A DNA stretch of 64,000 nucleotides from Sandaracinaceae bacterium (GCA_016706685.1 JADJJE010000014.1:282405-346404); one strand, 5' to 3'; positions 54,434 to 63,784 are shown, counted from the first letter of the stretch. Notes: generated by a model not told the origin, from the sequence alone. Numbers and translations are program-made.

Positions 54434-55729
54434 GTGGCCGGTCACAAGCCCTTCGCGTCACGCATGGTCGCAGGTTACCTCGGTAGCCTCGCGCTGCGCC
54501 GCAAGCTCTCGGGGCTCACGCAGAAGCTGCGCACGGGCCGGCCGCGCCTCGAGTTCTACTGGCGCGCGGACGACGCCTACAGCCACGTCATGGCCCAGCT
54601 CGTGGCGCGCCTGGTGGACGCCTACCCGCTGGATCTCGAGCTGAACATCGTGCCCGCTGCCGCCGCCGAGGTGGACCCCGAGCCGCAGCTGCGTGCCGCC
54701 CACGCCGTGCGCGACGCGCAGGCCCTCGCCCGCTTCTACGACCTCACGTTTCCAGCGCGTGCCATCACGCCCACGCCGGACCGCGTCCGCCGCGCCAACG
54801 CGGTGGCCCTCGCGGCGCGCCCTCCACGTGAGCACCTCAGCGTGTTGCTGCAGCTGGGCGAGGCGCTCTTCGGACAGGGTGGCGACGCGCTCTCGGAGTT
54901 GGCGCGGACGCTCGGCGCGGTGGAGGGGACCGTGGTCACCACCAGCCTCGAGCTGAGCTACGCGACCCTGCGTGACCGCGGCCACTACCAGTCGGCCACG
55001 CTGCGCTACGGTGGCGAGTGGTACGAGGGTCCGCATCGCGTCGTCACGCTGGAGGAGCGGCTGCGCGCCGAAGGCCTCGGCGATGCGTCTTCGGTGCTGA
55101 CGCGACGCTTTCCGCCGGCGCTCGACATCGCACCGGCCACCACTCCATTCGAGTTCTGGTTCTCGTTCCGCAGCCCCTACAGCTACCTGGCCGTGGAGCA
55201 GGTGGCGCCCTGGGTGCGCGGTCCGCTCGCGGGCACCGGGCGCTTTCACTTCAGGCCCGTGCTGCCCATGGTCATGCGTGGCCTCCAGGTGCCCACGGCC
55301 AAGAAGATGCACCTCTTGAAGGACGCGAAGCGCGAGGCCGACAGGCTCGGCATCCCGTTCGGCCGCATCGCCGACCCGGTGGGCCCGGGCGCCGAGCGTT
55401 GCATCGCGGTGTACGCTGCCGTGGAGGCCAGCGGCCGAGGGTTCGACTTTGCCCAGCAGGCGGCGCGCGGCATCTGGTCCGAGGGCGTGGACGTGGCCAC
55501 CGATGCCGGGCTCCACGCGCTGGCCGAGCGCGCCGGGATCCGCAGCGACGAAGTGGATGCGGCCCTCACGGAGAGCCAGCGCGGCTTGGACCTCGCGGAG
55601 TTCAACCGGCTGGCGCTGCACGACGACGCCGCGCTCTGGGGCGTTCCCTCCTTCCGTGTGGGCGAACTCACCACGTGGGGACAAGACCGGCTGCCGCTCG
55701 TGGCGCACGCGCTCGGGCTGCCCGGCTAG
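54434..55729 (+). CDS. Tandem DsbA-fold protein, 2-hydroxychromene-2-carboxylate isomerase-like
   Basis: Predicted 431 aa from the GTG at 54434, supported by GAGAGGAG 5 nt upstream. The C-terminal half (about 232-425) fits the HCCA isomerase/GST-kappa pattern: FEFWFSFRSPYSYLAVEQV, FRPVLPMVMRGLQVPTAKKMHLLKDAKREADRLG and a C-terminal WGVPSFRVGE cis-Pro loop. The N-terminal half begins similarly (RLEFYWRADDAYSHVMAQLVARLV) but has lost the later motifs, so it is a diverged duplicate. Members isomerise aromatic pathway intermediates or act as glutathione enzymes; the substrate is unknown. It is probably cotranscribed with alaS. Confidence 0.83.
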   Translation: MAGHKPFASRMVAGYLGSLALRRKLSGLTQKLRTGRPRLEFYWRADDAYSHVMAQLVARLVDAYPLDLELNIVPAAAAEVDPEPQLRAAHAVRDAQALARFYDLTFPARAITPTPDRVRRANAVALAARPPREHLSVLLQLGEALFGQGGDALSELARTLGAVEGTVVTTSLELSYATLRDRGHYQSATLRYGGEWYEGPHRVVTLEERLRAEGLGDASSVLTRRFPPALDIAPATTPFEFWFSFRSPYSYLAVEQVAPWVRGPLAGTGRFHFRPVLPMVMRGLQVPTAKKMHLLKDAKREADRLGIPFGRIADPVGPGAERCIAVYAAVEASGRGFDFAQQAARGIWSEGVDVATDAGLHALAERAGIRSDEVDAALTESQRGLDLAEFNRLALHDDAALWGVPSFRVGELTTWGQDRLPLVAHALGLPG

Positions 55730-55744
55730 CGCAGCCGGCGCGGC

Positions 55745-56974
55745 TCAGCGGAACAGCTTCTTGAAGAAGCCGCCCTTCTTCTCGGGGTCGTCAGGTTCGT
55801 GGTCGGGCGTGGTGTGCATGGCGTCGGGGGCCATTTCCTCCGCACTCAGCCCTGGGCCGTCCAGCTCGGTGCCCGTGCCGGTGGCCTCGTCCCCGCTGTC
55901 GTCGATCACGATCTCGAAGTCGTCCACTTCCATCATGTCGATCTCGTCGCTGAGATCTTCGAAGGACTCGCGCGCACCGTCCAGCACGGCGGCGGCCAGC
56001 GCGGGGGGCCGCACGCTGCCCGGCGTGGGGACGGGCGGCGGCACCGTCTTGGGGCGCGCCTCGGCCACGGGCGGCGCGGCCTCCTCCGGCGAGTCGGCAA
56101 ACAGCGCGGCCATCAGATCGTCGCTCTCGGAGGCGCTGCTGGCGGCGCTCGGACTCGGCGCAGCGCGTGCTTCCTCCTGCTCCAGCAAGCTGGCCAGGTC
56201 CACGAACGCGCTCGGCTGCGCGCCACGGTCGTCGCTGCTCACCACGTCGTCGAGGCGGTCTTGCGGTGCGTCGAACGCGTCGGCGCCCAGGTCCCCGAAC
56301 AGGTCCGTGCCGAACAGGTCCGTGTCGTCGGAGGTGGACGCGGCGGCCTGCGTGCCCGGCGACGGCGCTGTGGCGTCTTGCTCGTCCTCCAGCTCGTCGG
56401 CCAACAGCTGGCTCAGCGTGGTGGCCGCGCTCTCGTCCATGGCGGGCGGGCGGGAGGCCGGGCGTGCGGCCGCGGCATCGCGCTCGCGGGCCGCTTGCTC
56501 GGCGCGTGCGGCTCGTTCGGCCGCTTCACGCTCGGCTCGCTGTGCCGCAGCAGCCTCGCGTTGCGCTTGATCCGCCGCGGCCTGCTGGGCGCGCTGGGCG
56601 GCAGCCGACTCCCGGTCGGCCACAGCCTGTGCCTCGCGCGCGGCGCGGGCTTCCCTCGCGGCGTCCTGCTCGGCGCTCAGCGCGGCGACGCGTGCGTCGG
56701 CTTCGGCCCGTATCGCGCGTGCGCGCTCGTCACGCTTTCTGGCCTCGGCGGCCAGTTCTGCCCCGCGCGAGGCGGCTTGCTGGCGCGCTGCGTCCAGCAC
56801 GGCATCGAGCCCCGCCACGTCGGCGGCGAGCGCGTCGAGCTCGCCGTCCACCACGGCGAGGTCCGTGCTGCGGCCGGCCAGCAAGCGCGTGCGCACGCCC
56901 TCGAGGGCCTCGGGTGGCTTCTGGAACGCGTCCAGCTCCTGGTCTAGCTGCGCCAAGCGGTTCGCGAGAGACAT
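55745..56974 (-). CDS. Coiled-coil, acidic disordered protein with basic amphipathic tail
   Basis: Predicted 409 aa, no signal peptide. Residues 1-165 are long Ala/Glu/Arg heptads (ARDERARAIRAEADARVAALSAE type), a strong coiled coil. Residues 180-390 are acidic and Ser/Asp/Pro-rich, with short repeats DLFGTDLFGDLGADAF and EDLSDEIDMMEVDDFEIVIDDSG. The last residues, EKKGGFFKKLFR, form a basic amphipathic tail like the SKLFGAKKK end of the DUF4388-J protein; such tails can bind membranes or partners. No family is recognised. It converges on the alaS-downstream gene. Confidence 0.72.
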   Translation of the reverse strand: MSLANRLAQLDQELDAFQKPPEALEGVRTRLLAGRSTDLAVVDGELDALAADVAGLDAVLDAARQQAASRGAELAAEARKRDERARAIRAEADARVAALSAEQDAAREARAAREAQAVADRESAAAQRAQQAAADQAQREAAAAQRAEREAAERAARAEQAARERDAAAARPASRPPAMDESAATTLSQLLADELEDEQDATAPSPGTQAAASTSDDTDLFGTDLFGDLGADAFDAPQDRLDDVVSSDDRGAQPSAFVDLASLLEQEEARAAPSPSAASSASESDDLMAALFADSPEEAAPPVAEARPKTVPPPVPTPGSVRPPALAAAVLDGARESFEDLSDEIDMMEVDDFEIVIDDSGDEATGTGTELDGPGLSAEEMAPDAMHTTPDHEPDDPEKKGGFFKKLFR

Positions 56975-57075
56975 CGGGCGCTAGCGTCCCACTCTTCCCG
57001 CGTGGCGTAAAGCAAGGTGTGCACCCCCCTTCTTCGACACTAGCAGCCCGCGCGCCTTCGCGTCATCCTCTCCCC

Positions 57076-57726
57076 GTGCTGCGCCTCGTCGTCGGTCCCC
57101 TCAACTACTCCTCCTGGTCCATGCGCCCATGGCTCGTGCTGCATCACAGCGGCCTGCCCTTCAAGACGCACGAGATCGGCCTCTTCGTGGAGCCTGGCTG
57201 GCAGGAGCAGGTGCTGTCGTTCTCCGGTGCGGGCAAGGTGCCGGTGCTGGTGGACAAGAACCTGAGCGTCCACGAGTCGCTCGCCATCTGCGAGTACATC
57301 GCCGAGCTGGCGCCCGAGGCACGGCTGTGGCCCGAAGACCGTGCGCTGCGGGCCCGTGGGCGCGCCATCTCCGCCGAGATGGCCAGCAGCTTCGGCAGCC
57401 TGCGGAACGAGATGAACGCCAACATCCGCGGCCGCCGCGCGACGCCGCGTGCGCCCAGCGCCGACGCCCAGCGCGACATCGACCGCGTGTTCGACATCTG
57501 GCGCGCCAGCCTGGCCACCTCACCGGGGCCCTTCCTGCTGGGCGACTTCAGCGTTGCGGACGCCATGTACTACCCGGTGCTCACGCGCTTCCGCACGTAT
57601 GGCGTTCCGCTCCCGGCCGAGGTGGCGCCCTGGGCCGAGCGCATGGAGGCGCACCCCTCCGTAGTGGCGCTGGTGGCCGAGGCGCAGAAGAGCGTGGCCA
57701 TCCCCAAGTACGACGCGCTGCTGTGA
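57076..57726 (+). CDS. Glutathione S-transferase family protein
   Basis: Predicted 216 aa from the GTG at 57076 (MLRLVVGPLNYSSWSMRPWLVLHHSGLPF). The thioredoxin-fold N-terminal domain carries the NYSSWSMRPW motif of the YfcF/zeta-like bacterial GSTs, the cis-Pro in GKVPVLVD and the glutathione gamma-Glu site VHESLAICEYI. The all-helical C-terminal domain has the N-capping-type FLLGDFSVADAMYYPVL. It conjugates or isomerises electrophiles with glutathione; the substrate is unknown. The glyoxalase II gene also present in this window fits a glutathione-using organism. Confidence 0.87.
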   Translation: MLRLVVGPLNYSSWSMRPWLVLHHSGLPFKTHEIGLFVEPGWQEQVLSFSGAGKVPVLVDKNLSVHESLAICEYIAELAPEARLWPEDRALRARGRAISAEMASSFGSLRNEMNANIRGRRATPRAPSADAQRDIDRVFDIWRASLATSPGPFLLGDFSVADAMYYPVLTRFRTYGVPLPAEVAPWAERMEAHPSVVALVAEAQKSVAIPKYDALL

Positions 57727-57781
57727 GCGCCGCGCTGCCACGCGCGTTGACCCCGGCCGCATTCGCGCCGACACTCGCAGG

Positions 57782-58312
57782 ATGACGCTACGCGTGGTGT
57801 TCGGGGTGGTGGTGGTGAGCCTGGTCTCGAGCTGCGCGGGGGGCGGGAACGCTCCACCCGCACCCCCCTGCACCCTGTTGCCGTGCAGCGACTCCGTCAG
57901 CATCACGGCCCAGCTGACGGCCGAGCAGGCGCGCGCCGGTCAGCACGTCTTCACCGTGACTGCCGACGCCGCCACCGTGCGCTGTGAGCTCGCGCACACC
58001 GACGCCGCCTCGCGCGCCGACGCCCAGTGCGTGGGCAGCGTGTCGCTCTCGCTGGGGCCGCGCATGGAGACGGTGGAGGTCCCGAGCCCCGTCCCGGGCA
58101 CCGTCATGATCACCGAGCGCGCCGTGCCCGGCGTCTTCGAGTGGCGCGCCGAGGTGTATGGCCAGCCCGCGAGCGTGCGGGTGGTCCACGAGCTGGACGG
58201 CGTGGTGCTGCGCGACCAAACGGCGGCGCCCACCTACACCGCCACGCGGCCCAACGGCCCGGCGTGCGACCCCGAGTGCCACACGGCGGCGGTCACGTGG
58301 CCGGCGAGCTGA
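57782..58312 (+). CDS. Small lipoprotein of unknown function
   Basis: Predicted 176 aa. The signal peptide ends SLVSSC, a lipobox, followed by Gly and Pro. The mature part is beta-predicted with two Cys pairs (CTLLPC near the start, CDPEC near the end). It resembles a single Ig-like or beta-sandwich domain, with no family recognised. It lies 7 bp before the ychJ-like gene, probably in one transcript. Confidence 0.65.
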   Translation: MTLRVVFGVVVVSLVSSCAGGGNAPPAPPCTLLPCSDSVSITAQLTAEQARAGQHVFTVTADAATVRCELAHTDAASRADAQCVGSVSLSLGPRMETVEVPSPVPGTVMITERAVPGVFEWRAEVYGQPASVRVVHELDGVVLRDQTAAPTYTATRPNGPACDPECHTAAVTWPAS

Positions 58313-58319
58313 TGGGCGC

Positions 58320-58823
58320 ATGAGCAAGCTCCGCGAGGCGGCGTGCCCCTGCGGCCGCGGACAGCGCTACGAGGCCTGCTGCGGGCGCTTTCACCAAGGC
58401 GCCGAGCCCGAGCAGCCCCGTGACCTGATGGCCGCGCGCTACTCCGCCTTCGTGCTGGGCGACGCCGCGTTCCTGCACCGCACGCTGCACCCCCAGCACG
58501 ACGACCATGCGGCCGGCGTGGCGGGCGTCACGAAGGCGCTGCGCGCCCAGGCCAAGAGCGTGCGCTACCAGAGCCTGCGCATCCTCGACAGCCGTGAGCC
58601 GGACGAGAGCGGAGCGGCGCAGGTGCTGTTCCACGTCAGCGTGCGGGCGTCCGGCCGCGATGTGAGCTTCGTGGAGCGCAGCTACTTCCTGCACGACGGC
58701 GTGGGCTGGCGGTATCTCGCGGGCGAGACCGGCGCGGCGCGCGACGTGGGTGCTGCGCTCGCGGAGCTCGACATAGCGGGCTTCGAGCGCTTGCTGTCTG
58801 GGTCCCCGTCGGCCCGGCGCTGA
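58320..58823 (+). CDS. YchJ-like (UPF0225) protein with N-terminal SEC-C-type Cys motif
   Basis: Predicted 167 aa from the ATG at 58320. The N-terminus CPCGRGQRYEACCGRFH is the zinc-binding SEC-C-like motif of YchJ. The rest (ARYSAFVLGDAAFLHRTLHPQH, ...FVERSYFLHDGVGWRYLAGE) is the NTF2-like body. The second, C-terminal SEC-C motif of E. coli YchJ is absent. The function of YchJ is unknown; zinc-dependent binding to protein or RNA is proposed for SEC-C motifs. It ends 115 bp before the DUF2330 gene. Confidence 0.87.
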   Translation: MSKLREAACPCGRGQRYEACCGRFHQGAEPEQPRDLMAARYSAFVLGDAAFLHRTLHPQHDDHAAGVAGVTKALRAQAKSVRYQSLRILDSREPDESGAAQVLFHVSVRASGRDVSFVERSYFLHDGVGWRYLAGETGAARDVGAALAELDIAGFERLLSGSPSARR

Positions 58824-58938
58824 GTCTCTGGGCCTGCGGCACGGTCCGGGGCGCCGCCGGCAGTTGGCACACTCTGGCCCAGCTTCGTGTGGAACGAACC
58901 TTGCTCTGGGTGAGGGGCGATCCACACGAAGGCTCACC

Positions 58939-60159
58939 ATGCACGCTCACCCCTGCCACCCGGCTCGTTGCTCCCGTTCCCTACTGGTGGGTCTCGCCGC
59001 CCTCCTAGGCGTCGCCTTCGCCTCGGCCCCACACGTTGCCCGCGCTTGCGGTGGCTGCTTCGCGCCGTCGGGCGAGGCCAGCCCGGTCATCGCCCATCGC
59101 ATGGCGGTGCTCATGGCGGCCGACCGCACGGTGCTCTGGGACCAGTTCGAGTACGAAGGCGACCCGAGCGAGTTCGTCTGGATCCTGCCCGTGCTGGGCA
59201 CCGAAGAGGTGGAGGTCGAGCTCTCCACCGACGACTTCTTCCAGCAGCTCTCGGCCATGACCCGGGTGCAGCTCAGCGGGCCCTTCCAGAGCACCGGAGG
59301 GGGCGGTCGCTCGCCCTTCTTCGGCTGCGGGGGCAGCGCCGACGGCGGCTCGTACTCGCGGGTGGAGCCGCCCGTCACGGTGTACCGGGAGGCCACCGTG
59401 GGCCCGTACGAGACCGTGGTGATCGGCTCGGAGGACCCCGACGCGCTGGTCACTTGGCTGCGCGATCACGACTACGTCATCGGCGACGACCTGCTGCCGA
59501 TCATCGACTACTACACGCGGCGCGGGAGCAACTTCCTGGCGCTGCGCATCTCACCGGACGCGTACCAGAAGCGCATGCAGCCGGTGCGCGTCACGTGCCC
59601 CGTGGCCAGCGACACGCTTCCGTTGCGCATGGTCACGGCGGGGGTGCGTTCGTCGGTGGCGCTCGAGCTCTTCGTGTTCGGCGACGTTCGCTACCAAGCC
59701 GCCAACTTCGTGAACGTGGAGGTGGACCGCGAGGAGGTCACCTTCTCGCGCACCACGAGCACCTACAACTACGACGCGCTGGCCGCCCAAGCCCTGACGC
59801 AGCGCGCGGGTGAGGTGTGGCTCACCGAGTTCGCCGACCAGCTGGACTACTGGGAGTACGACCCGGCAGAGCCGGATGGCCAAGGCGGCGTGTACAGCGC
59901 GCCGGACGACTGGGCGGTGGTGCGCAACGTGTACAGCACCCCGTTCCTGACACGCATGCGCGCGGACCTGCCGGTGCATGCGCTGGCCGGTGACCTGGCG
60001 CTCGAGCCCTCGCTCCTGCCCAGCCTCCCGCGCACCATCCAGGTGACGCGCTTCGACGACACGCCTGCGGAAGCGACCGCGGCGAGCGGGCTGCCTCCCG
60101 TTCCTGCGCTCATCGTGCTGGGTGCCGGGCTGCTGGGCGTGCTCCGTCGCCGGCGCTGA
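58939..60159 (+). CDS. DUF2330 protein with C-terminal membrane-sorting-like tail
   Basis: Predicted 406 aa from the ATG at 58939. The signal peptide ends near HVARA and is followed by the DUF2330 hallmark CGGCFAPSGE. Further DUF2330 segments are DQFEYEGDPSEFVWILPVLG, YETVVIGSEDPDALVTWLRDHDY and NFLALRISPD. The last 22 residues are a hydrophobic helix ending in four Arg (ALIVLGAGLLGVLRRRR), the plan of PEP-CTERM/MYXO-CTERM-like sorting tails. DUF2330 has no known activity; the protein is probably exported and anchored. Confidence 0.88.
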   Translation: MHAHPCHPARCSRSLLVGLAALLGVAFASAPHVARACGGCFAPSGEASPVIAHRMAVLMAADRTVLWDQFEYEGDPSEFVWILPVLGTEEVEVELSTDDFFQQLSAMTRVQLSGPFQSTGGGGRSPFFGCGGSADGGSYSRVEPPVTVYREATVGPYETVVIGSEDPDALVTWLRDHDYVIGDDLLPIIDYYTRRGSNFLALRISPDAYQKRMQPVRVTCPVASDTLPLRMVTAGVRSSVALELFVFGDVRYQAANFVNVEVDREEVTFSRTTSTYNYDALAAQALTQRAGEVWLTEFADQLDYWEYDPAEPDGQGGVYSAPDDWAVVRNVYSTPFLTRMRADLPVHALAGDLALEPSLLPSLPRTIQVTRFDDTPAEATAASGLPPVPALIVLGAGLLGVLRRRR

Positions 60160-60242
60160 GCCCCTCGGCGCGCGCTCTGTTCTCTCCGCCCCGATCGGCG
60201 ATCGGCTTCCCCGCTTTCGCGCGCGTGCCGTACGCTTGTCGC

Positions 60243-60755
60243 ATGCACGCACCCCACACGCTTCGCGGCCCGCTCACGCTGCTCCCCTCACTGGCGCTGC
60301 TCGCGGCGCTCGGCTGCGGCGGCTCCTCGGCCACGGAGACCCGCGAGACCAGCGACGCCACCGAGGGCGGCGAGACCAGCGCCACCGAAGGAGCCGAGAC
60401 CATGCCGCCTGCCGACACCTGCGACGAGGCCAGCATCCCGCTTGTGGGGCGCTACTCGCTCACGCGCTACCCGGGGCAGGACGCCGTGGGACCCAACGGG
60501 GAGCGCCCCATGGGCATGTCCAAAGAGTACGACTTCGGCGCGAACAGCTACACCATGGAGGGCTACCCGCCGCTGCGCATCACGGGGCGCTATGAAGAGC
60601 TCTCGCGCGACGGCGCGCGCCTCGAGGTGCGCTTCTACGACACCGTCTTCGACGGGCAGCCCGACGAGGACCGCGTGCTCTGGCTGGTGTTCGAGGACTG
60701 CGGCCAGACGCTGCAGATGGACGGCATGACCTACGCGCGTCAGCCCGCGCCGTAA
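60243..60755 (+). CDS. Lipoprotein, hypothetical
   Basis: Predicted 170 aa from the ATG at 60243; a GTG at 60225 is in frame but gives a poorer signal. The signal peptide ends ALGC followed by Gly-Gly-Ser, then a Thr/Glu-rich linker (about 25-55, ATETRETSDATEGGETSATEG). The folded part (about 60-170) is beta-predicted (YSLTRYPGQ, ITGRYEELSRDGARLEVRFYDTVF, WLVFEDCGQTLQMDGMTYAR), resembling a lipocalin-like or META-like small barrel; family not certain. Its 3' end overlaps the convergent acyl-CoA synthetase locus by 16 bp. Confidence 0.68.
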   Translation: MHAPHTLRGPLTLLPSLALLAALGCGGSSATETRETSDATEGGETSATEGAETMPPADTCDEASIPLVGRYSLTRYPGQDAVGPNGERPMGMSKEYDFGANSYTMEGYPPLRITGRYEELSRDGARLEVRFYDTVFDGQPDEDRVLWLVFEDCGQTLQMDGMTYARQPAP

Positions 60756-62312
60756 GTCTCGCGGAGCGCGCGCTTCAGCACCTTGCCGCTCGGCCCGAGG
60801 GGGAGCTGGTCCGTGAACACGTACTCGCTCGGCACCTTGTTCTTGGCCAGGTGCGCGCGCGCGTGCTCGTCCAGCTCGGCTGCGCTGGGGGTCTCGCCGC
60901 GCGGCACGATCACGGCCACCACCGCCTCGCCGTAGTAGCTGTCGGGGCGCCCGATGACGGCCACCTGTGCCACGCCCGGGTGCAGGCTGAGCGCGTCCTC
61001 CACCTCGGACGGGTACACGTTGGCGCCGCCGCGGATGATGAGGTCCTTCAGGCGGTCCACCAGCACGAGCCGGCCCCACGCGTCCACGCGGCCGAGGTCG
61101 CCGGTGCGTAGCCAGCCACCGTCGAACACCGCGCGTGTGGCGGCCTCGTCGTCGAGGTAGCCGGCCATCACGTTGGGCCCGCGCACCCACACCTCGCCTT
61201 CGCCGCCCACCGGCAGGTCGGCGCCCGCTTCGTTTCGGATGCGCAGCTCCACGCCCCACACCGGCGCGCCCACGTGCAAGGGCGCAGGCGGAGCCCCCAG
61301 CGCGACCAGGCTCTCTTCCGTGGGGCCCGTGCGGCCGTCGTCGATGGTGGAGAACGTGGCCTCGGTGAGCCCGTAGCCCTGGCGCACCGGGCAGCCCAGG
61401 CGCTGCGCTGCGCGGTCTCGCAGCTCACGCGGGAGCGGGGCCCCGGCCGCCAGCGCGCCGCGCACCCCCTGCGCCATGGGGCGCGGTGGCACCGCCGTGC
61501 GCTCGGCGTGCCCGTGATGGTCCGGGTCGGCCGTCCACGCCGCGAACATGGTGGGCACCGCCGGCACCCACGTCACCTGCCCGGCGTCCAGCGCGGCCAG
61601 CGTGCGCTGCGCGTCGAAGCGCGCGAAGGACAGCACCTGCGCGCCGGCATAGAAGGGCGCGAGCACGCTCATGCGCAGCCCGAACGAGTGCGTCCACGGC
61701 AGCGCGCCCAGCACCACGTCGTGCTCGCTGAGCTGCAGCGTGTGGTGCACGAGCGCCGCCGTGTGGGCCAGCAGCGACGCGTGCGTGATGCGCGCCGCCT
61801 TGGCGCCGCCGGTGGTCCCGCTCGTGAACAACAAGAGCGCGTCCGCGCCCGCCGGCAGGTCCAGCGCCCCGTCGTTGGGCGCGAGCTCGGCCCGGCTGCG
61901 GCCCACTCGCGATGCGGCCCTCGCCGTGCACCACCAGCACGGGCAGGGCAGGGCAGGCGGCGCGCAGCAGCGCCTCGCGCGGGGCGTCCACCAGCGCCGC
62001 CGTGCAGCCGCTCTGCCGCACGCGCAGGGCCACCTCGGGCGCGGCCGACAAGATGGGCAGGGGCACCACCGTCACGCCCGCGTACGCGGCGCCGAAGAAG
62101 CCCGCCAAGAACGGCGCCCCGTTGGCGGCCGACAGCGCCACGCGCGCCCCGGGCGTGAGGCCCTGAGCCCGGAGGTGCGCCGCCACGCGCAGGGCGGCGT
62201 GGTCGAGCTGTGAATAGGTCAGCGCGCGCGCCTCCTCGGCCAGCACGCAGGCCACGCGCTCGCCGTGCCGCAGCGCGCCCTGACGCAAGACCTGTCCAAT
62301 CTGGAAGCCCAC
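60740..62312 (-). pseudogene. Acyl-CoA synthetase (AMP-dependent ligase) interrupted by a frameshift
   Basis: Two adjoining frames together make one full-length enzyme of about 525 aa. The first (62312 to about 61905) gives MGFQIGQVLRQGALRHGERV through PALPVLVVHGEGRIA. The second (from about 61906 to 60740) continues from GRSRAELAPNDGALDLPAG. The shift is +1 near 61905-61910. ANL motifs are in the second part: TSGTTGGAKAARITH, YGLTEA, TGDLGRVDAWGRLVLVDRLKDLIIRGG and the catalytic Lys in GPSGKVLKRALRE. It could be a true pseudogene, a sequencing error, programmed shifting, or a C-terminal protein started at the GTG at 61906. Confidence 0.85.
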
Positions 62313-62348
62313 GCTGGCGAGTGTAGTGGCATTCGCGGGGCGCGCGAG

Positions 62349-63581
62349 TCAGGGCCCGAGCCAGGTCACCAGCAGCCAGGCCAGGCACTGCACGCCCCGA
62401 AGGGCCAACGCCCACAGCACCGCCGTGCGCGCGCGCGGGGAGGGCGTGGCCGCCGTGCCCGCCGCGTCCACCGGAGCGGCCCAGCGCAGCAGCGCGCGAA
62501 AACCCCAGCGCGCGTAGGCAAAGCCCAGCAGCACCAGCGCGAGCGCCAGCGCCACGCTCGCATCCGAGCGCAGCACCCGGCGCGCGACGCCGTCATCCAG
62601 GCGGTAGCCCCCCCGGGCCAGCACCACCTGCTGCGCAGGCGCGTCCTCCGTGTGGTCCACGGCTGGGCACAGCGTGACCACCTGTGCCTGGTCGTGGTCT
62701 TCCACCATGGCGCGCGCTGGCACCACACGGCACCCGAGCACGCTGCACGTGGCCAGCGGGATGCTCCCGGGTCCACCTCCGTCCGACGCGGACAGCGTCA
62801 CGTCCGAGGCGTTCGCCTCGATGAACAGCTCCGTCTCCGGCAGCGCGCCCGGGATGGACGCCGGCGTGCCCCACGCATCGGCCTCGCACGTGCCCGCGAG
62901 CTGCGTGGGCGCGGGGACGGCCACCATGAGGGCGGCGCTCAGCGCGAGCGACGTGGTGGTCAGCGCGAGCCCAGCGAGCACCCTGACTGCGTTTAGTGGC
63001 GGCTCTGCCAGTTGCTCGGGGTTGGTCAGGGCTGCCCGCGGATAGCGGCGCATCACCTGCCGGCCGACCGCCAGCGTGAGGCTCGGCGAGAGCAGCACCA
63101 GCAGCACGAGCGCCGCCCACACGAGCCCGCCCAGCTCGAGCGCGAGCACCACGCCCAGCGTGGGCGCCGCGAACATGGCGTGCAGCGCGAGCGCCGCGCG
63201 CAGAGCTTCGTAGCGCGCTCGGCGGTCGCCCGAGAGCAGCTGCCCGAGCCGCACCGTGACCTCCCGTGCTGGGAGGCGCCGCCCGTCCCGCGTGGCCGTG
63301 GCCAGCGCGAGACCCCACCACGGCAGCCCGGGCCAGAGCGCCGAGAGCGCGAGCACCACGGAGGCGCTGGTGAGCAGGGCCAATGACCAGCCGGGCGCAG
63401 CGAGCGGCCCCAGCAACACGAGCCAGCCCGCGTGAGCGAGCGTGAACAGCAGCGCGTGAACGCAGCAGCCGAGGACATCGACCGCCAACACGGCGAGGGC
63501 CCGCCTCGGACGAGATGCTGCGCGCGCCGGCTGTGCAGGTGCTGTGCGGCTGTCAGGGGGCAGGGGGGGCAAGTCGGTCAC
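62349..63581 (-). CDS. Multi-pass membrane protein of unknown function
   Basis: Predicted 410 aa. About six hydrophobic segments are visible: two to three early (LAVDVLGCCVHALLFTLAHAG, SLALLTSASVVLALSAL), a pair in the middle (MFAAPTLGVVLALELGGLVWAALVLLVLL), one after the NPEQLAEPPL segment, and two at the end. A soluble region of about 110 residues (about 240-345) with Cys pairs (CEADAW, CSVLGC, TLCP) lies between them, probably outside. No family is recognised. It is 36 bp upstream of the acyl-CoA synthetase on the same strand. Confidence 0.68.
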   Translation of the reverse strand: MTDLPPLPPDSRTAPAQPARAASRPRRALAVLAVDVLGCCVHALLFTLAHAGWLVLLGPLAAPGWSLALLTSASVVLALSALWPGLPWWGLALATATRDGRRLPAREVTVRLGQLLSGDRRARYEALRAALALHAMFAAPTLGVVLALELGGLVWAALVLLVLLSPSLTLAVGRQVMRRYPRAALTNPEQLAEPPLNAVRVLAGLALTTTSLALSAALMVAVPAPTQLAGTCEADAWGTPASIPGALPETELFIEANASDVTLSASDGGGPGSIPLATCSVLGCRVVPARAMVEDHDQAQVVTLCPAVDHTEDAPAQQVVLARGGYRLDDGVARRVLRSDASVALALALVLLGFAYARWGFRALLRWAAPVDAAGTAATPSPRARTAVLWALALRGVQCLAWLLVTWLGP

Positions 63582-63686
63582 GCGGCGACTCTACTGCACG
63601 TCTCGCACGAGCGGATCGTGACTGGCAGCATGGCAGACGCTCGTGGTCGGCGGGTCTGTCCCTGCCCGCGAAGCCACTGCGCCAAT

Positions 63687-63784
63687 AGTCCGGGCGGAGC
63701 CTGGACTTTCTCGGACAGTCCGAGATTCGGCAGACGCTGTCTGCCGAATCTCGCGAGCGATTGTGCAGACTGTGCCTGCACAAT
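63687..63784. repeat. Array of four consecutive hairpins
   Basis: Four stems follow one another: AGTCCGGGC/GCCTGGACT (63687-63707, 8 of 9), CTCGGA/TCCGAG (63710-63724), CGAGATTCGGCAGAC/GTCTGCCGAATCTCG (63721-63753, perfect 15 bp, 3-nt loop) and ATTGTGCAG/CTGCACAAT (63760-63784, perfect 9 bp). Stems 2 and 3 share bases. The array is less G+C-rich than its surroundings. It lies in the 259-bp gap between two minus-strand genes; the rest of the gap shows nothing recognisable. Confidence 0.85.
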
